DNA from: Adineta vaga
Lineage: Eukaryota; Rotifera
Length of the DNA stretch: 64,000 nt
Direction of reading: 5' to 3'
Assembly: GCA_021613535.1 (NCBI GenBank)
Contig: CP075496.1
Span: 8,122,001-8,186,000 of the forward strand
The notes under the pieces are model-generated. The model had not been told where the DNA came from. It saw only the letters and a list, made by a program, of their open reading frames with translations, and did not search any database. The stretch's first letter is position 1; every line of letters starts with the position of its first letter. Below are positions 1 through 11,721 of the stretch, piece after piece. Position numbers and translations under genes: made by a program.

Positions 1-181
1 ATTCTCATTCTTAGGATTTTGATAAAGCAGATTTCTTAATCATTATTGGTACATCGCTAAAAGTAGCACCATTTAATCGTCTTTTGACATTGTATGAAAT
101 GAATTCAGTCTTGACAAGATATAATTTTTATTATTAATTTAATTTAGTGTAAACAAAGATTGTCCTCGTCTTTTGATCAAC
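1..181. other. Left edge, no gene supported
   Basis: AT-rich sequence before the first ATG. An open stretch of about 50 codons exists on the minus strand but has no upstream exon or start that I can support. It probably holds the 5' flank of the gene at 182. Confidence 0.4.
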
Positions 182-589
182 ATGGAACCAGTTGGTAACT
201 CATCTTCTCCATTTGATTTGGTAAATGTTCGAAAATCGGAATCTTCTACTATCAATTTTGAAGTTTTTTTAGGGATCTGGTGCGTTATTGTATGGATCGA
301 AAGCTAATCGTCGTGATGTTTTTCATCAGAGTACATGTGATGAAGGTGTCACTAAACTTACAAAATTACTCGCCTGGGAGGTAACGATTCTTTTTAATCG
401 AGTACTAGTTTCAATATTCGTTATTCTTTTAAGGATGATTTGGATAAGTTACTCAAATCGGAAGGTATATCAGTTGAAAAAGTGAAAGAAAAAATATCGA
501 CAATCCCCGATCAAACTGAACAAAATGCCGATCGATTAGCAGAACAGATGGCCAAAGCTTCGTTAGATAATGATGATAAGAAAGACTAA
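182..589 (+). CDS. Small acidic protein of unknown function, 3 exons
   Basis: Three exons, 182-220, 273-380 and 434-589, join in phase 0 through GT-AG introns of 52 and 53 bp and give a 100-aa protein. I do not recognise the family. The N-terminal half is polar with a Gly-rich turn (GSGALLYG), a Cys in HQSTCDEG and one Trp. The C-terminal 50 residues are rich in Lys, Glu, Gln and Asp, look helical and possibly coiled-coil, and end in DNDDKKD. There is no signal peptide or membrane segment. The clean phase match across both short introns and the absence of stops inside the exons are the support for a real gene. The oxidase gene starts 262 bp downstream on the same strand. Confidence 0.6.
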
Positions 590-851
590 AATTATTGTTT
601 TGTTTTTTATACCTTTTTTTTCAATCTATCTATCCATGAACATTAAAAAATCAAAAAAATTGTTTGATTAAATATATACATATATCAATAATCGTTACTC
701 CGAATAACGATTTTATTCATGACGAAAAATACCATTCTTTTGCAAAATGCTTATCATTACACACGTGTATATTTCATCCTTTTCTCCTATCAACAACACT
801 AACTTTCTAATCGCATGTTGTGTGTCATCATTCTATTTACTTTTGTATAGT

Positions 852-2022
852 ATGTCGTTTCATATAACAATTATTGGTGGTGGTATTATCGGTTTGACGA
901 CTGCCTGTACTTTATTGAAAGAATATTCATCAAATTCACATTTACAATTAGTTATCATTAGTGAAACGTTTTCACCCGAAACAACAGCTGATATTTCGGC
1001 AGGCTATTGGGAACCTTATGGACTTGAAACTATCGACGAACGAACACTTCGTTGGGCTGGATATACATATGATATATATGTTAGTGAATTTTTTTCTACA
1101 AAAGCAGCTCGAGCTGGAATTATGAAAATGCCTGCATATACATTATACGGTTTCAATGGTCAGAGTAGAGGTAAAAATATGCTTAAACCAACGTTTTCAA
1201 CACTAGTTCGACATTTCCGAATGTTAAATGAACATGAAATGGGAATGTTTGATCATTTAAATCCAACTTCTGGCTTTGTTATGTCAACAATAGCTGTCGA
1301 AGTTCGTTATTATCTACATGAATTACGTCGTTTTCTCTCACAAGATTCACGTGTGAAATTTATTCATAAGAAAATTTCATCTTTTCACGAATTAAACAAT
1401 CAAACAAATCTAATTGTTAATTGTACTGGTATAGGAGCACGACAACTTGCTAATGATCTAACCGTTCGACCTGCACGTGGACAAGTAATTTGACATTATT
1501 CGTTAATAAACTATTGAAAAATATTTCAATATTTAGGTAATTCGTATTCATGCACCATGGATAAAAGCTGCTTATAATTTTGATACAGATGAAGGTGAAG
1601 GATATATTATACCTCAAGCAAATTGCGTTGTTCTAGGTGGTACATTTCAATTGAATGATTGGAATACGACAATTGTTAAAAGTGATACAAAGAAAATTCT
1701 TCGTATGTGTGCGAAATGTTTACCAGCATTAGAACAAGTTCATCATGGTAAAGTTCAAGTCGGCCTTCGACCTTATCGAGATGATGGTGTACGACTTGAA
1801 CATGAGAAAACAAGTAATGGTATGGATATTATACATTGTTATGGACATTCTGGTTCAGGTGTTACTCTTGCTTGGGGTTGTGCAAGAGATGTTGTGGAAA
1901 TTATGAAAACAATTTTACCCGTTGCTGAATTACAACAATCAGAAAATGAAATACCATTACATGAACAATTATGGCGTTTAGTAGAAAATAAAAATAGTAA
2001 TCATTTACGATCAAAAGTTTGA
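852..2022 (+). CDS. D-amino-acid / D-aspartate oxidase (FAD)
   Basis: Two exons (852-1484 and 1537-2022), phase-0 intron of 52 bp, 372 aa. The enzyme oxidatively deaminates D-amino acids using FAD, releasing an oxo-acid, ammonia and hydrogen peroxide. The N-terminus carries the dinucleotide fold (ITIIGGGIIGL, about residues 5-15). The C-terminal part contains the DAO family signature IHCYGHSGSGVTLAWGCA, and NCTGIGAR precedes the splice site. I chose the ATG at 852, not an in-frame upstream ATG at 747, because family members begin only a few residues before GxGxxG. The protein is a little longer than the usual ~340-350 aa. It ends in Ser-Lys-Val, a weak variant of the peroxisomal PTS1 tripeptide, so peroxisomal location is plausible but not shown. 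I cannot separate neutral D-amino-acid from D-aspartate specificity by eye. Confidence 0.92.
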
Positions 2023-2298
2023 AAAAACGTTTCTTCCTTCTTTTTTTTAATAAAGAACTTCTTAGTCTTTTTAATATCGAATTTATCTCAGTCAGATACA
2101 AATCGATTGATCAGGAATCAATAGTTGTCGCTAGTATACAATGTAATTTTGTATACTTTTTTGTATGCGGTCGACATCGAGTAGTCAATCCTGAATCTCG
2201 TATCGCGTCACCTCATCTCTCTCACTTTATTATTGATACACTGACACGACACGTATTTGATTTGATTTCATTATTTCAGAACTCTAAGTTTCCTAAAC

Positions 2299-3398
2299 AT
2301 GGTTTCTGACAATATTTCGGTATGTTTTACTTTTTATAGCAGTACTTTTTTGTCTCATTTTCTTCTATAGGTACCATCTCTCTACGTAATCAAGGGTATC
2401 ATTATACTAGACAATGATGGAAATCGTATTTTATCCAAAGTAACAATAAAAAAGAATTTATCCGATTGATATAGTCTAGTTTGGAATTTTAGTATTACAA
2501 TCAAACGTATTCAACAATAAAAGAACAAAAAGAATTTGAAAAATCTTTATTTAATAAAACTCATAAAGGTTCTGGTGATGTTATTCTTTTGGACAACTGG
2601 ACAATTGTCTATCGAAATAATGTCGATTTACTATTTTACGTTATGGGTAGTACCAATGAGAATGAAGTAAAGCAAAGAAATAGTTTTTCGTATTTTTAAT
2701 CTCTATAAAATCTTTAGCTAATGTTAAATGCTGTGTTAACATGTTTATTTGACTCATTGAGTACAATGTTACGCAAAAATGTCGAAAAACGATATCTTTA
2801 TGAAAATTTGGATTTAGTTATGCTTACGCTAGATGAAATCTGTGATGATGGGTAAAATTAAATTAGACGAAACAATTGAACGGAGTTTTTTATGAAATCG
2901 TTTTTTCTTATTTGTTTAGAATTATCTTAGAATCGGATCCAATGTTAATTACACAACGTGTGCAATTACGTCAAGATGATATTCCATTAGGCGAACAGAC
3001 TGTTTCACAAGTAAGTAATAAGCAAATTTTCAAATGAGATTTAAGCAGTACGCTCGACTTATTATGTCTATCAGGTGGTCTATCAGGGAATCAATATGTT
3101 TTTCAATGGTAATCAATAAAAGACATGGATAGATCTATATAAGAATTGATTATACTTCTTGCTCGATGTCTTGCTTGTACAGTGCCATTGAAAAGCTAAC
3201 GACTCTTCCCATATTTCATCTGAATTTATGATTTTAGTGAGATAGATTTGAGTATAGCATAGCATGATGGTTATCTTTGCAGTGATTGCTTGATTTGGAA
3301 TTATATGACGTATTTTCTTCGGATATTTAATGTTTGATTGAATTTTTTAGGTACTTAACCATGCGAAAGAACAAATTAAATGGTCATTATTAAAATAA
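2299..3398 (+). CDS. COPZ1: Coatomer subunit zeta (COPI)
   Basis: Six exons: 2299-2319, 2371-2439, 2493-2666, 2718-2851, 2920-3010 and 3351-3398, giving 178 aa, the size of animal zeta-COP (about 177 aa). It is a small subunit of the COPI coat on retrograde Golgi-to-ER vesicles, pairing with gamma-COP. Family segments are plain: [68 protein letters not shown] and the terminal [11 protein letters not shown]. The fold is a longin/adaptin-small-chain-like roadblock. Five introns are 51-68 bp except the last, which is 340 bp, an outlier for this window. Expected to be constitutively expressed. The preceding oxidase ends 276 bp upstream. Confidence 0.96.
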
Positions 3399-4725
3399 AA
3401 TAATTTATAGAAATCAACAATCGAAACATTTCAATGGACAAGTTATTCTTTGCGCGTCTCATTATCATTATTTTATTCGTTGTTATTCTTTGAAAACTAA
3501 AATTAAATCTCATGTTCTATTTATCATTCTAGTAGAAAATAATATTTCATTTTTTTAAATATGCATCGGAAAAGTTTAACAAGAAAGATTCTACTACACA
3601 AAATCACACTGATTTGAGTAAATCCTGTCGGATACCAGTCAAAGTCGAGACCATGTGATTGAAAGTTGTTCGACGATAAAATCATTCAAAAACTAATGAA
3701 GACATTTGCCTTGTTCTCAGCATTTATCTCTTTTTTTCTAAGCATTAGAAACAATCAGAGATACAACGAAAGGTAAATCTCAGCTGATGAACCATGAACT
3801 GTAATTTATATGATCCTCTTTCACGATGTAAGTTTACACTGAAAAGTTTGATTTTAACTTTAAAACGGTCAACATGGCCTTATTAAAAAGCATAACGTAA
3901 AATAGGAGAAATTTAATTCTTAATTACAAAAATGTCAAATCGTATGAAACGAAGAAAAACAAATTCTTCTTTAATATTCCATTGTCGACCCAAAATGTAC
4001 TAAGTATGATATCTTTGTTTTGAAAATAGAAGATTAATATTGCCTATAATCTCTTCCTTTGGATTAAGATTAATTTCTACTGTGTTCAGTTTTCGTGCAA
4101 AAATTTATGAGTTAACTATATATTGACGTCATTTGAGCACGTATGAATTGCGTTTGTTATAATGAAACTCTTCAATCAGCATTCTTCAAGTAAAATAAAG
4201 TTCATTTAATCACGTGAGAGTAATTATCTATCACGTATACTTATATGAAACTCTGAAATAATTGATTTAATTTGAGAGATAATTAAGACCCTCGAATTTA
4301 AGAAAAGAACGTTTGGTAACATAATAACTCATTTATATAATTTCATGTGAAAAATAAGAAGTTACATATCAAAACATCCTGTATAAAGATTTAAATAAGA
4401 ACAAAAATATTACTTTTTTTAAGGTATTTTTCAACCATTACAAGATTATTACATAACGATACATTGTGATGTCAAAGGCATGTTTTAAAAATGATATGCA
4501 CTGAAAATGTTATAGAATCTCTTCAACTTGGTTTCCTTAAAAACAGCTTATTCACGTTCATCACAATAAGACAAAGTAACTCTTCATTTCCATCTAAATG
4601 AAACTCATTACAATTCTATATCTTTCTTCTTATTCTTCTTCTTTTTATTCCAGAGATTATCTTATACGATACAAATTGAATGTCGACATGTTCTATTCTC
4701 ACATTTGATTTCATTTGATTACAAA
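3399..4725. other. Intergenic, no gene seen
   Basis: About 1.3 kb of AT-rich DNA between coatomer zeta and the first receptor gene. Short open frames only, no splice-joinable exons or repeats that I could recognise. It should contain the COPZ1 3' UTR and the promoter of the receptor. Confidence 0.5.
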
Positions 4726-5858
4726 ATGACGACTCTAACACCAACGACTGAATTTACTACAGATCCATCCGATTCGATTGATACTTCTATAATCTATATG
4801 AAATCACCTATTGTTATTCTTATATGGTTTGAAATCATTGCTGCATGTCTTGTGTAAGCAAATTTATCTTTGATTTGTAATAGAAATGTATTGATTGATT
4901 CCTTTTCTTTTCAATGAAAAGTTATGGTTTAGGATTTATTGGTAATATTCTTTCGTTAATTATTTTCTGTTCATTAAGTGAATTTCGTCGAATATCAACG
5001 GGCTATTTTTTTCTTTTAACAACAATTTTTAATAGTTTTCATTTATGGACATTATCAACAGAGTTTCTTGGCGTTTTTGAAGTGTATATTTATTCGAATG
5101 AATTTTTAAAATGTCGCTTAAATTTTTATGTACAAAATGTCAGTCGAGCTATGAGCACATATTTAGCTGTAGGTATTGCATTAGATCGATTGATTCGATC
5201 TGAATTACCACTACGTTCAAGAGTAATATGTACACGTCGTAATGCTGCTATTTATACTATTCTTCATTTCATTATTTTTGCATTAATTTGGTCATTATGG
5301 CTTTCTCCTTCAATTACTCAAGATCCAATTACTCTCAGATGTATCTATACTAGATCACGAACATTATATTTTTATTTAACACAAGTGCAAATGCCTGCAC
5401 GATTAGTACTTGTATGTATCATTCCAGTAATTGTTATGATTTCAGCTAATGCGCGTATGTTATATAATATGCGTCAATCGCATCGACGTGTTGCTAATCA
5501 TATGGAAATTCCCACGGCTCTAACAACAATATCAGCCAAGCCTACTCGAAAGTCAACTCTTCGACGAATGACTGCTTTAGATCGAATGCTTTTCTATATG
5601 ATGTTAGCAAATATTATTACATTTATTTTGACACAAATTCCCTTTCATATTTATACGATGGTTCGAATATATTATCCTGCATCAGATCCATTGAGTAATT
5701 CATTAGTTCGAGCATTGCTTTTAATATGGTCCAGTCTTTATTTTGGTGTAGCATTTTATCTTTATTGTTTAGCATCACCACTCTTCCGAGAGAAATTCAT
5801 GTTGATTAGTAAAACATTATTTCAATATTTTCGACGGCGTTTGTTTAGGAATAGATGA
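4726..5858 (+). CDS. Rhodopsin-like GPCR, tandem copy 1
   Basis: Two exons (4726-4853 and 4922-5858) joined at phase 2 through a 68-bp intron; 354 aa. Seven hydrophobic segments can be followed, starting with FIGNILSLIIFCSL (TM1) and ending with YFGVAFYLYCLASPLFREKF (TM7 and helix 8). The E/DRY position in TM3 reads ALDRLIR, and the usual NPxxY of TM7 is ASPLF, so both microswitches are non-canonical. Cys in FLKCRLNF (before TM3) and LRCIYT (ECL2) can form the conserved disulfide. The N-terminus is Thr/Ser-rich with no signal peptide. Orphan; distant resemblance to peptide receptors. The next gene is a paralogue with the same intron position, indicating tandem duplication. Confidence 0.88.
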
Positions 5859-7664
5859 AATAATGAAAAAAAAGACTTTCTTCAAATTAGATTTATCAAT
5901 GTTGTGTTTTTTTCAAATTATTCCAATAAATGTGATTTACCAAGAGAATCATTACATTGTTGTTCTTTTTTCATATCCAGTCACCTATTGTGTGAGAAAA
6001 TAGCGCAGAACATTCTATCAATAAAAGTTCCTTTTTGTATCCAGACAACTGGAACGAGCTTTACATTTAAAATCTTAGCTGAATAGTTTCCTATTGAATA
6101 TTACATGTCGGAGGCAATGATAAGCTTGATCCTTAGGAGATCATTGAATTAAAGTAACGTTCTCTCATCGTATATATATATATATATGTTCATGTTTAAA
6201 TCTAACGAACATCCAGACAATTCTTTCCCTCTTTTCAATCTTCTGTCAAACAAAACAAATCGAAATTCTATACCACAGCTGCATAAATGTCCAAACATAC
6301 TTCATTTTCTGAGAATTTATCAGATTATGAAAGTGTTATACGTCCAATCTCTACATGTCAGATTTAAATTAAAGATCCGCTATTTTCAAAGAAAATCCTG
6401 TTCTTTTTATAGGTTGCATTCTAGAAGAAATCCTATTTTGAAAAAGATCCTCAACTGGAAGCCAGATTCATTCATATAATTGAACCCAAACTAGCTTTTT
6501 GCAAATTTATACAGTGGATTAGTAATAGATACTGAACACCATGAATTCAGTCTAAAGTATATGAGTTTCATCTTCAACTTATTCAATATATATCAGTGAT
6601 GTTACGTCTCTAGTCGATAACTGTCAGATTGAATTATAACCCAATCCTTTCATATATAATTGGCCATCTTTTATGACAAAGGTGCAAAGGTACATAAACG
6701 TTGAACAGAAAAAGCTTTACTAATTAAAAAATCTACTTTCAGAGAACAGATAACTGTCAGCACTGAGACTCTATGATATATCTTGTGGATAAGAAACAGA
6801 AAACTATCTACCAGTCTATGCGTGATGAAGAGATGATCATTAAATTAATTAAACACGCACACATCTAGTAAAGTATTCTTAAAATATCTTATTCTATCTA
6901 GAAATTCTGTATGTAAAAATACTTGATTACACGATGTTCATTAATGAAAAAAAGTGTAAATAAAGTTATATAATGTCATTTGTGTCTTATTTTTATTGCA
7001 ACAAAAACTACAATCTATCTCTAAATCCACCGTGAAGATTTATCGATTGTGCAATATCATAGAAAAATAGGCATGCATTCAAACTTATCTCTCTATGTCT
7101 TCAATTAGCTATACGATCAGTTGAATCCTATCACTTTTTGTTTGTTCATGTATAATTCTAAATCATGTGAATAGTAATGAAAAATCTCTTGAAATTAATC
7201 TATATAATTTGAAACAAGATTTTTACATTGATGATAATCGAATATTAATTTACTGTATTATAATAATTCTTCGAAGTAGTTTCAATAAAGTATGAACTGA
7301 TTGTATATGTTGTGATATCATCATATAAAATTATATGTAATCTACTTTTTAACGAGACTCAAAACTTAGGAAACAACCGTTATCTATTATATTAATCTTT
7401 ATTAAATAATGATTGTTAATGGTGTAATTGCTCTGACGCAATTGAACATCGAATGACAAATAATTTCAAATATAATCTCCCAAAAATTCCTATCATTATG
7501 TTTGTGACCCACGCAAATTTGAGTGATCAAATGAATTCGTGCTATACTGCAATCATCCTCCATTTTTCTATTGAACAGGAAAAAACACAAATTTCAATAA
7601 CGTCATCGAAATATTTCTATATAAAACTACGAGTCTATATCTATTCTAACTTAGTAATACAATC
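5859..7664. other. Intergenic between the two GPCRs
   Basis: About 1.8 kb, AT-rich. A short (AT)n run lies near 6173-6187. Open frames up to about 97 codons occur but have no family signature or joinable neighbours. No decayed third receptor copy was recognised. Confidence 0.5.
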
Positions 7665-8790
7665 ATGGAAAATGATACATTACTTCTTAATTTAACAACA
7701 CAGACAATATCAATTTTTTCAATCAAATCTTCATTAAATCCAGTTGTTTGGTTAGCTACAATCAGTGCATGTTTAGCGTAAATAATCTGTCACTTTTGTT
7801 TTACCAAATCTTTATTTATTTTTCTTTTCTCTTCAAAGTTATGGTTTCGGTTTCCTTGGTAATCTTCTTTCTTTAGTAGTCTTTTATTCACAAGATGAAT
7901 TTCGAAAAATCTCTACTGGTCTTCTATTTCTTCTTATAACCATTGCAAATTTCTTTCATTTATGGACATTAACTACAGAATTTCTTACACTGTATAATAT
8001 TGCATTATTTGGACATGTATTTTTTCAATGTCGATTAACATATTTTATACAAAATGTTAGTCGAGCAATGAGTACGTTTTTTATGGTAACTGTTGCCATT
8101 GATCGATTGATACGAACAGAATATCCAATGTTATCAAAAAAGATATGTACAAGAAAAAATATTCTTTTAATTACTATGATTTATTTGATTATTTTCTCAT
8201 TATTTTGGTCGTTCTATATTTATCCAATCGGTTCGGTAAATAGTTTAACTGGTTTTTGTAATTTTAAATATACATCATCATTTGCTTATTTCATTAATTA
8301 TCTTCATTTTCCTATTCGAGCAATTCTTGTTTGTTTTATTCCAATTATAATCATGCTTCTAGCAAATATTCGTATGTTAAACAATATTCGTCAATCAAAA
8401 AGACGCATCACAAATGGATCAACGGTTGGTTCATCAGAAAATACTCGACCACTACCGAATATTTCCAGTTCTTGTGATAAAAAATCTCGTCGAATGACAC
8501 CTATTGATCGAATGCTTTTCTACATGATGTTAGCCAATATTTTGACATTTATTATTTCACAAGTGCCATTTCACATATATATGTGTATAAGAAATATTCT
8601 GAGTGGATTAGATGCATTTAGCTTAGCATTTATTCGTGCTATACTTCTAATCTGGTCAAGTCTTTATTTTGGTGTCGCATTTTATTTCTATTGTTTAGCA
8701 TCACCATTATTTCGTGAGAAATTTAAGAAAATTATTTGCTTAAAAACATTACCTCGATCAATAACAACTATACCAATGTTATCTCGATGA
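7665..8790 (+). CDS. Rhodopsin-like GPCR, tandem copy 2
   Basis: Two exons (7665-7777 and 7839-8790), phase-2 intron of 61 bp at the same protein position as in the upstream copy, total 354 aa, again identical in length. Shared landmarks include FQCRLTYFIQNVSRAMST before and in TM3, AIDRLIRTEYP, the DRMLFYMMLANI segment at TM6, a LLIWSSLYFGVAFY segment at TM7 and CLASPLFREKF after it. The extracellular N-terminus has candidate N-glycosylation sites (NDT, NLT). Intracellular loop 3 differs most between the copies. As in copy 1, DRY and NPxxY are altered. Ligand unknown. Confidence 0.88.
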
Positions 8791-9858
8791 ATAGAATCGA
8801 CTTCAATGTTGTTTTGTCATGTATATGTCTGATTTAATTAGACAAAGAATAAAAGTCATTCAATGCTACTAGTCAACGAATCATAATTGTATCCGGTTAG
8901 CAAAACTATCAACATATGTATAATTTGATGCCAGTATATCAACTAATAACATGAAGAAAAGTACTTGATTGAACGTTTTATGCAGAAATGATTTGTTTCA
9001 GACTGACATATTTTTATTATTAAACAGATAAGTATTGATGTGTGCAAAAAGCACCTCCAGTACAAAAATATTTTTTGATTAGGAGAACATCTTCTATCGT
9101 CATATAGTAATATCTGTAAATGAAGGCATTGGTCTTTCTATTGATAAATCAAATGGAAATGAAAAAAAGATTTCAGAAATCTAAAATCAAGTGTTATTCA
9201 TAGAAAAGGGAAAAAAAGCATTTCTTCAGTCTTATTATTTTCTACTTGAAATGGTATCTATACAATGAAAATTCGAATCGATTGACGATAGAATATAAAC
9301 TAGAAGAAATGTTTCGACGAGTAACGAGTCGATGAGAATTCCTTCAGAGTAATTGTCCTTTAAAAACGGATATTATAAATGATACAATTGGTAGGTCTTG
9401 CTTTATTCTTCTATTCTGGTGAAAATTCGTTTGTATTTAGATGAATCACGACTGAGTATAGAGGCAAAACTAAGTATAGGTTTAGGTTTCTCTAAAGTTG
9501 GTATTCTATTGATTATTGAAGTCATTTATCTTTATTCTAAATATGGTTCAACGAATATTTTTCCTTGGGAACACTATGAACTCGCTACTGATTGAAAAAC
9601 CAATATCTCTCCTGTTTTTATTGAGTCAAAATTCCATATGAATATCGTTGTAATACAAAAGATAATTTCATCATGAAACTAAACAATAAATAAAATTTTA
9701 CTTCAACCTTTACGACTATTATTCAACAATGTCTTCTTTTGTTCTTCATCCTAATCTTTTCAAGGTTCTGTTACTCCTGATTATAAATCAAGTCTAGATA
9801 ATTTTTGTATGAATATTAGATTTCTTATCGAATAATCCAATCATCGATGACACTTTAT
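8791..9858. other. Intergenic; possible gene fragment near 9350-9595
   Basis: About 1.1 kb. Around 9360-9595 there is an open frame that can be read across a candidate 48-bp intron and ends at a TGA at 9595, with one hydrophobic stretch (GILLIIEVIYLY). No upstream ATG exon was found, so I treat it as an unproven fragment. Otherwise nothing recognised. Confidence 0.3.
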
Positions 9859-10155
9859 TTATGAAACATAGATCGGTAAAATATCATTATATTCGCGACA
9901 TTGAACTGTTCGTTGTCCGAAGAGACACCAACCAGCAAAACCTTTGAGATTATTCTTTTTACAATATTCAATTGTACATTCAGTACATGATGGTCTATGT
10001 ATGAATAATTCAATTTTGAATTCTAACACAACAAAATATTCTTACGGATAAAGTTTAATTAATAAATTGTTTCGACACAAACAATCACATTGATTAGCTC
10101 GAATAAGATTCGTATAGAAAATTAAAATAATAAATGAACGAAAGAGAATAGACAT
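9859..10155 (-). CDS. Small secreted Cys-rich protein
   Basis: Minus strand, two exons (10155-10046 and 9994-9859) with a 51-bp phase-2 intron; 81 aa. The first ~20 residues (MSILFRSFIILIFYTNLIRA) are a signal peptide. The mature part has eight cysteines: a C-x-C-x-C start (QCDCLC), then SCTECTIEYC, a WC and a final QC, consistent with four disulfides. There are no dibasic processing sites, so it looks like a folded secreted mini-protein rather than a peptide precursor. Family not recognised. Too short for ordinary ORF calling because of the intron. Confidence 0.65.
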
Positions 10156-10671
10156 TGCATTTAACTTTTGAATCATATGAATTAAATGAAGAAAAAAAAA
10201 CAGCAATCTACATAAAATGGTTGCTAAGTATTCAAATAAGAAAAAAAAAAAAAATTACACACACCTTATTTTATTCGAATGAATGAGTGAATTTAAAAAT
10301 AACTATTGACAGTCGGTGCAAATCTCTATGGATCGTGAAAATTCTTTATGACATTCTCATATTAATCAAATATAAATTTAAATAAACTTCTAAGGTTTCA
10401 GTATGCAAATGAGAAATTCATAGATATGTGTCTATTGATTAATCAACAATTTTGAAGTAAATATTAATATAATTGATCATACAAATTGCAATTAATTCTT
10501 TTTACTAGATGTTGAATATAATACAAGCCATAAATATCTCATTATGTTTATTTTCTTTTCATCTAAGACATATTACAAAAAGAAAAAAAGGAAAATATTC
10601 TGAGATGTTTACGAGTGAATTTAATTAACAAAAGAAATATATTATCTAATAAATAATCTTACTATTCAAGT
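10156..10671. other. Intergenic, no gene seen
   Basis: About 0.5 kb of AT-rich sequence with A-runs between two minus-strand genes. It should hold the 3' UTR of the GUCD1-like gene and the promoter of the Cys-rich gene. Confidence 0.5.
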
Positions 10672-11343
10672 CTAAGACTTGTCATAACAAAAAATAACAT
10701 CTTCATCGGTACCGAATGCTCGTCGTGCTTGATCGAAGTTTTCTCTAGTTGTTGTACAAAAACCGTCAGTTCTACCGGGGTCAACATAACGAATGAATTC
10801 TTTCGTTTCATTCTCTATGTAACCAATTACAAGTACATAATGACCTTGATAAGACGAAGATATTATTGGAAGAAATATATCAATAAATCGAGTTAAATTG
10901 GACTTTTTACATGTACAACATTGAAGTTGATTAGCATCAATTAAAACTAAACAAGGTGTTCGATATTTAGTTATATGTTCTTTGAATACAGGCCATTCAA
11001 TCGAACCAAGTTTTACATTTAATGCTTCGTTTTTAAACAATTCATCGACTCGTTTTTGATCTTTATCAATTAAATCTTCATAATACGGAACTTGATTATA
11101 TGAAGTTGCACATCCAATCGTTATCGTATGTAAAATTGCATGAATATTCGATCGATTTAGTAAATGTAATAAATCAATTGTCCATGTACTGCGATTACAT
11201 TCATAATTTTGTATTAGATGAGTAAATTCTGATCGATCACAATGGTAATAATCTATAATCATGTATAAACATGTGATGCCACAATCCCAATCGGATTGTT
11301 GTTTTAAATGTTTTACAGGTAAAATTAGATTCATTATCTTCAA
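10672..11343 (-). CDS. GUCD1: GUCD1-like protein (Guanylate_cyc_2 family)
   Basis: Intronless, 223 aa on the minus strand, about the size of animal GUCD1. The name is misleading: the family is predicted to have a papain/C39-like cysteine peptidase fold, not a cyclase fold. Candidate active-site elements are Cys in SDWDCGITC near residue 20, His in GHYVLVIGY (~170) and Asp in RYVDPG (~190). The GTDEDVIFC terminus also matches the family. An in-frame second Met three residues in could be used instead. It is divergent from the dynein light chain gene 378 bp away, so the two may share a promoter region. Biological role in animals is poorly defined. Confidence 0.85.
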   Translation of the reverse strand: MKIMNLILPVKHLKQQSDWDCGITCLYMIIDYYHCDRSEFTHLIQNYECNRSTWTIDLLHLLNRSNIHAILHTITIGCATSYNQVPYYEDLIDKDQKRVDELFKNEALNVKLGSIEWPVFKEHITKYRTPCLVLIDANQLQCCTCKKSNLTRFIDIFLPIISSSYQGHYVLVIGYIENETKEFIRYVDPGRTDGFCTTTRENFDQARRAFGTDEDVIFCYDKS

Positions 11344-11721
11344 GAGAGAAAATCATTATAAATATATAAGAGTAGATCAAGTGCATTCTTTCACCTTTCA
11401 TTAACAAACATCCGTAGTGCTGAGCGTCGCTAGGTGCTTCCATCATATGTCAATATTCAGACACATACAGTGCACAAGTAGACAAGAGAAAAAAAGAAGA
11501 AAAAGAGAGTGAGTGAGAGAGAGAAAAAAAAGAAAACCGAGAAGAGATCTGTATGTGATGAGAAACAAATCAAAATTTAAAAGTAACAACCAACGATAGT
11601 GGAAGAAAAAAAGGAAAGAAGAGAAAAAAATCGAAGAAATTTGATTCAACTTAACAACATCTCAACATTAGTCAAGCCAACGGCACTATTGAATAAGACA
11701 AATTAGTTAAATTTCATTCTA
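11344..11721. promoter_or_regulatory. Divergent intergenic promoter region
   Basis: 378 bp between two divergent start codons. On the plus strand it is purine-rich with long GA/A runs (about 11480-11640), so each transcript leader would be strongly purine or pyrimidine biased. No TATA box or other element can be assigned with confidence. Confidence 0.4.

Noticed and set aside
747-851. N-terminal extension of the D-amino-acid oxidase from an upstream ATG
   Set aside because: Family members start just before the GxGxxG motif; the extension is hydrophobic and unlike the family.
9350-9595. Open frame with one hydrophobic segment (KIRLYLDESRL...)
   Set aside because: No start exon, no family match and only a guessed intron; kept as a possible fragment in the intergenic entry, not as a gene.
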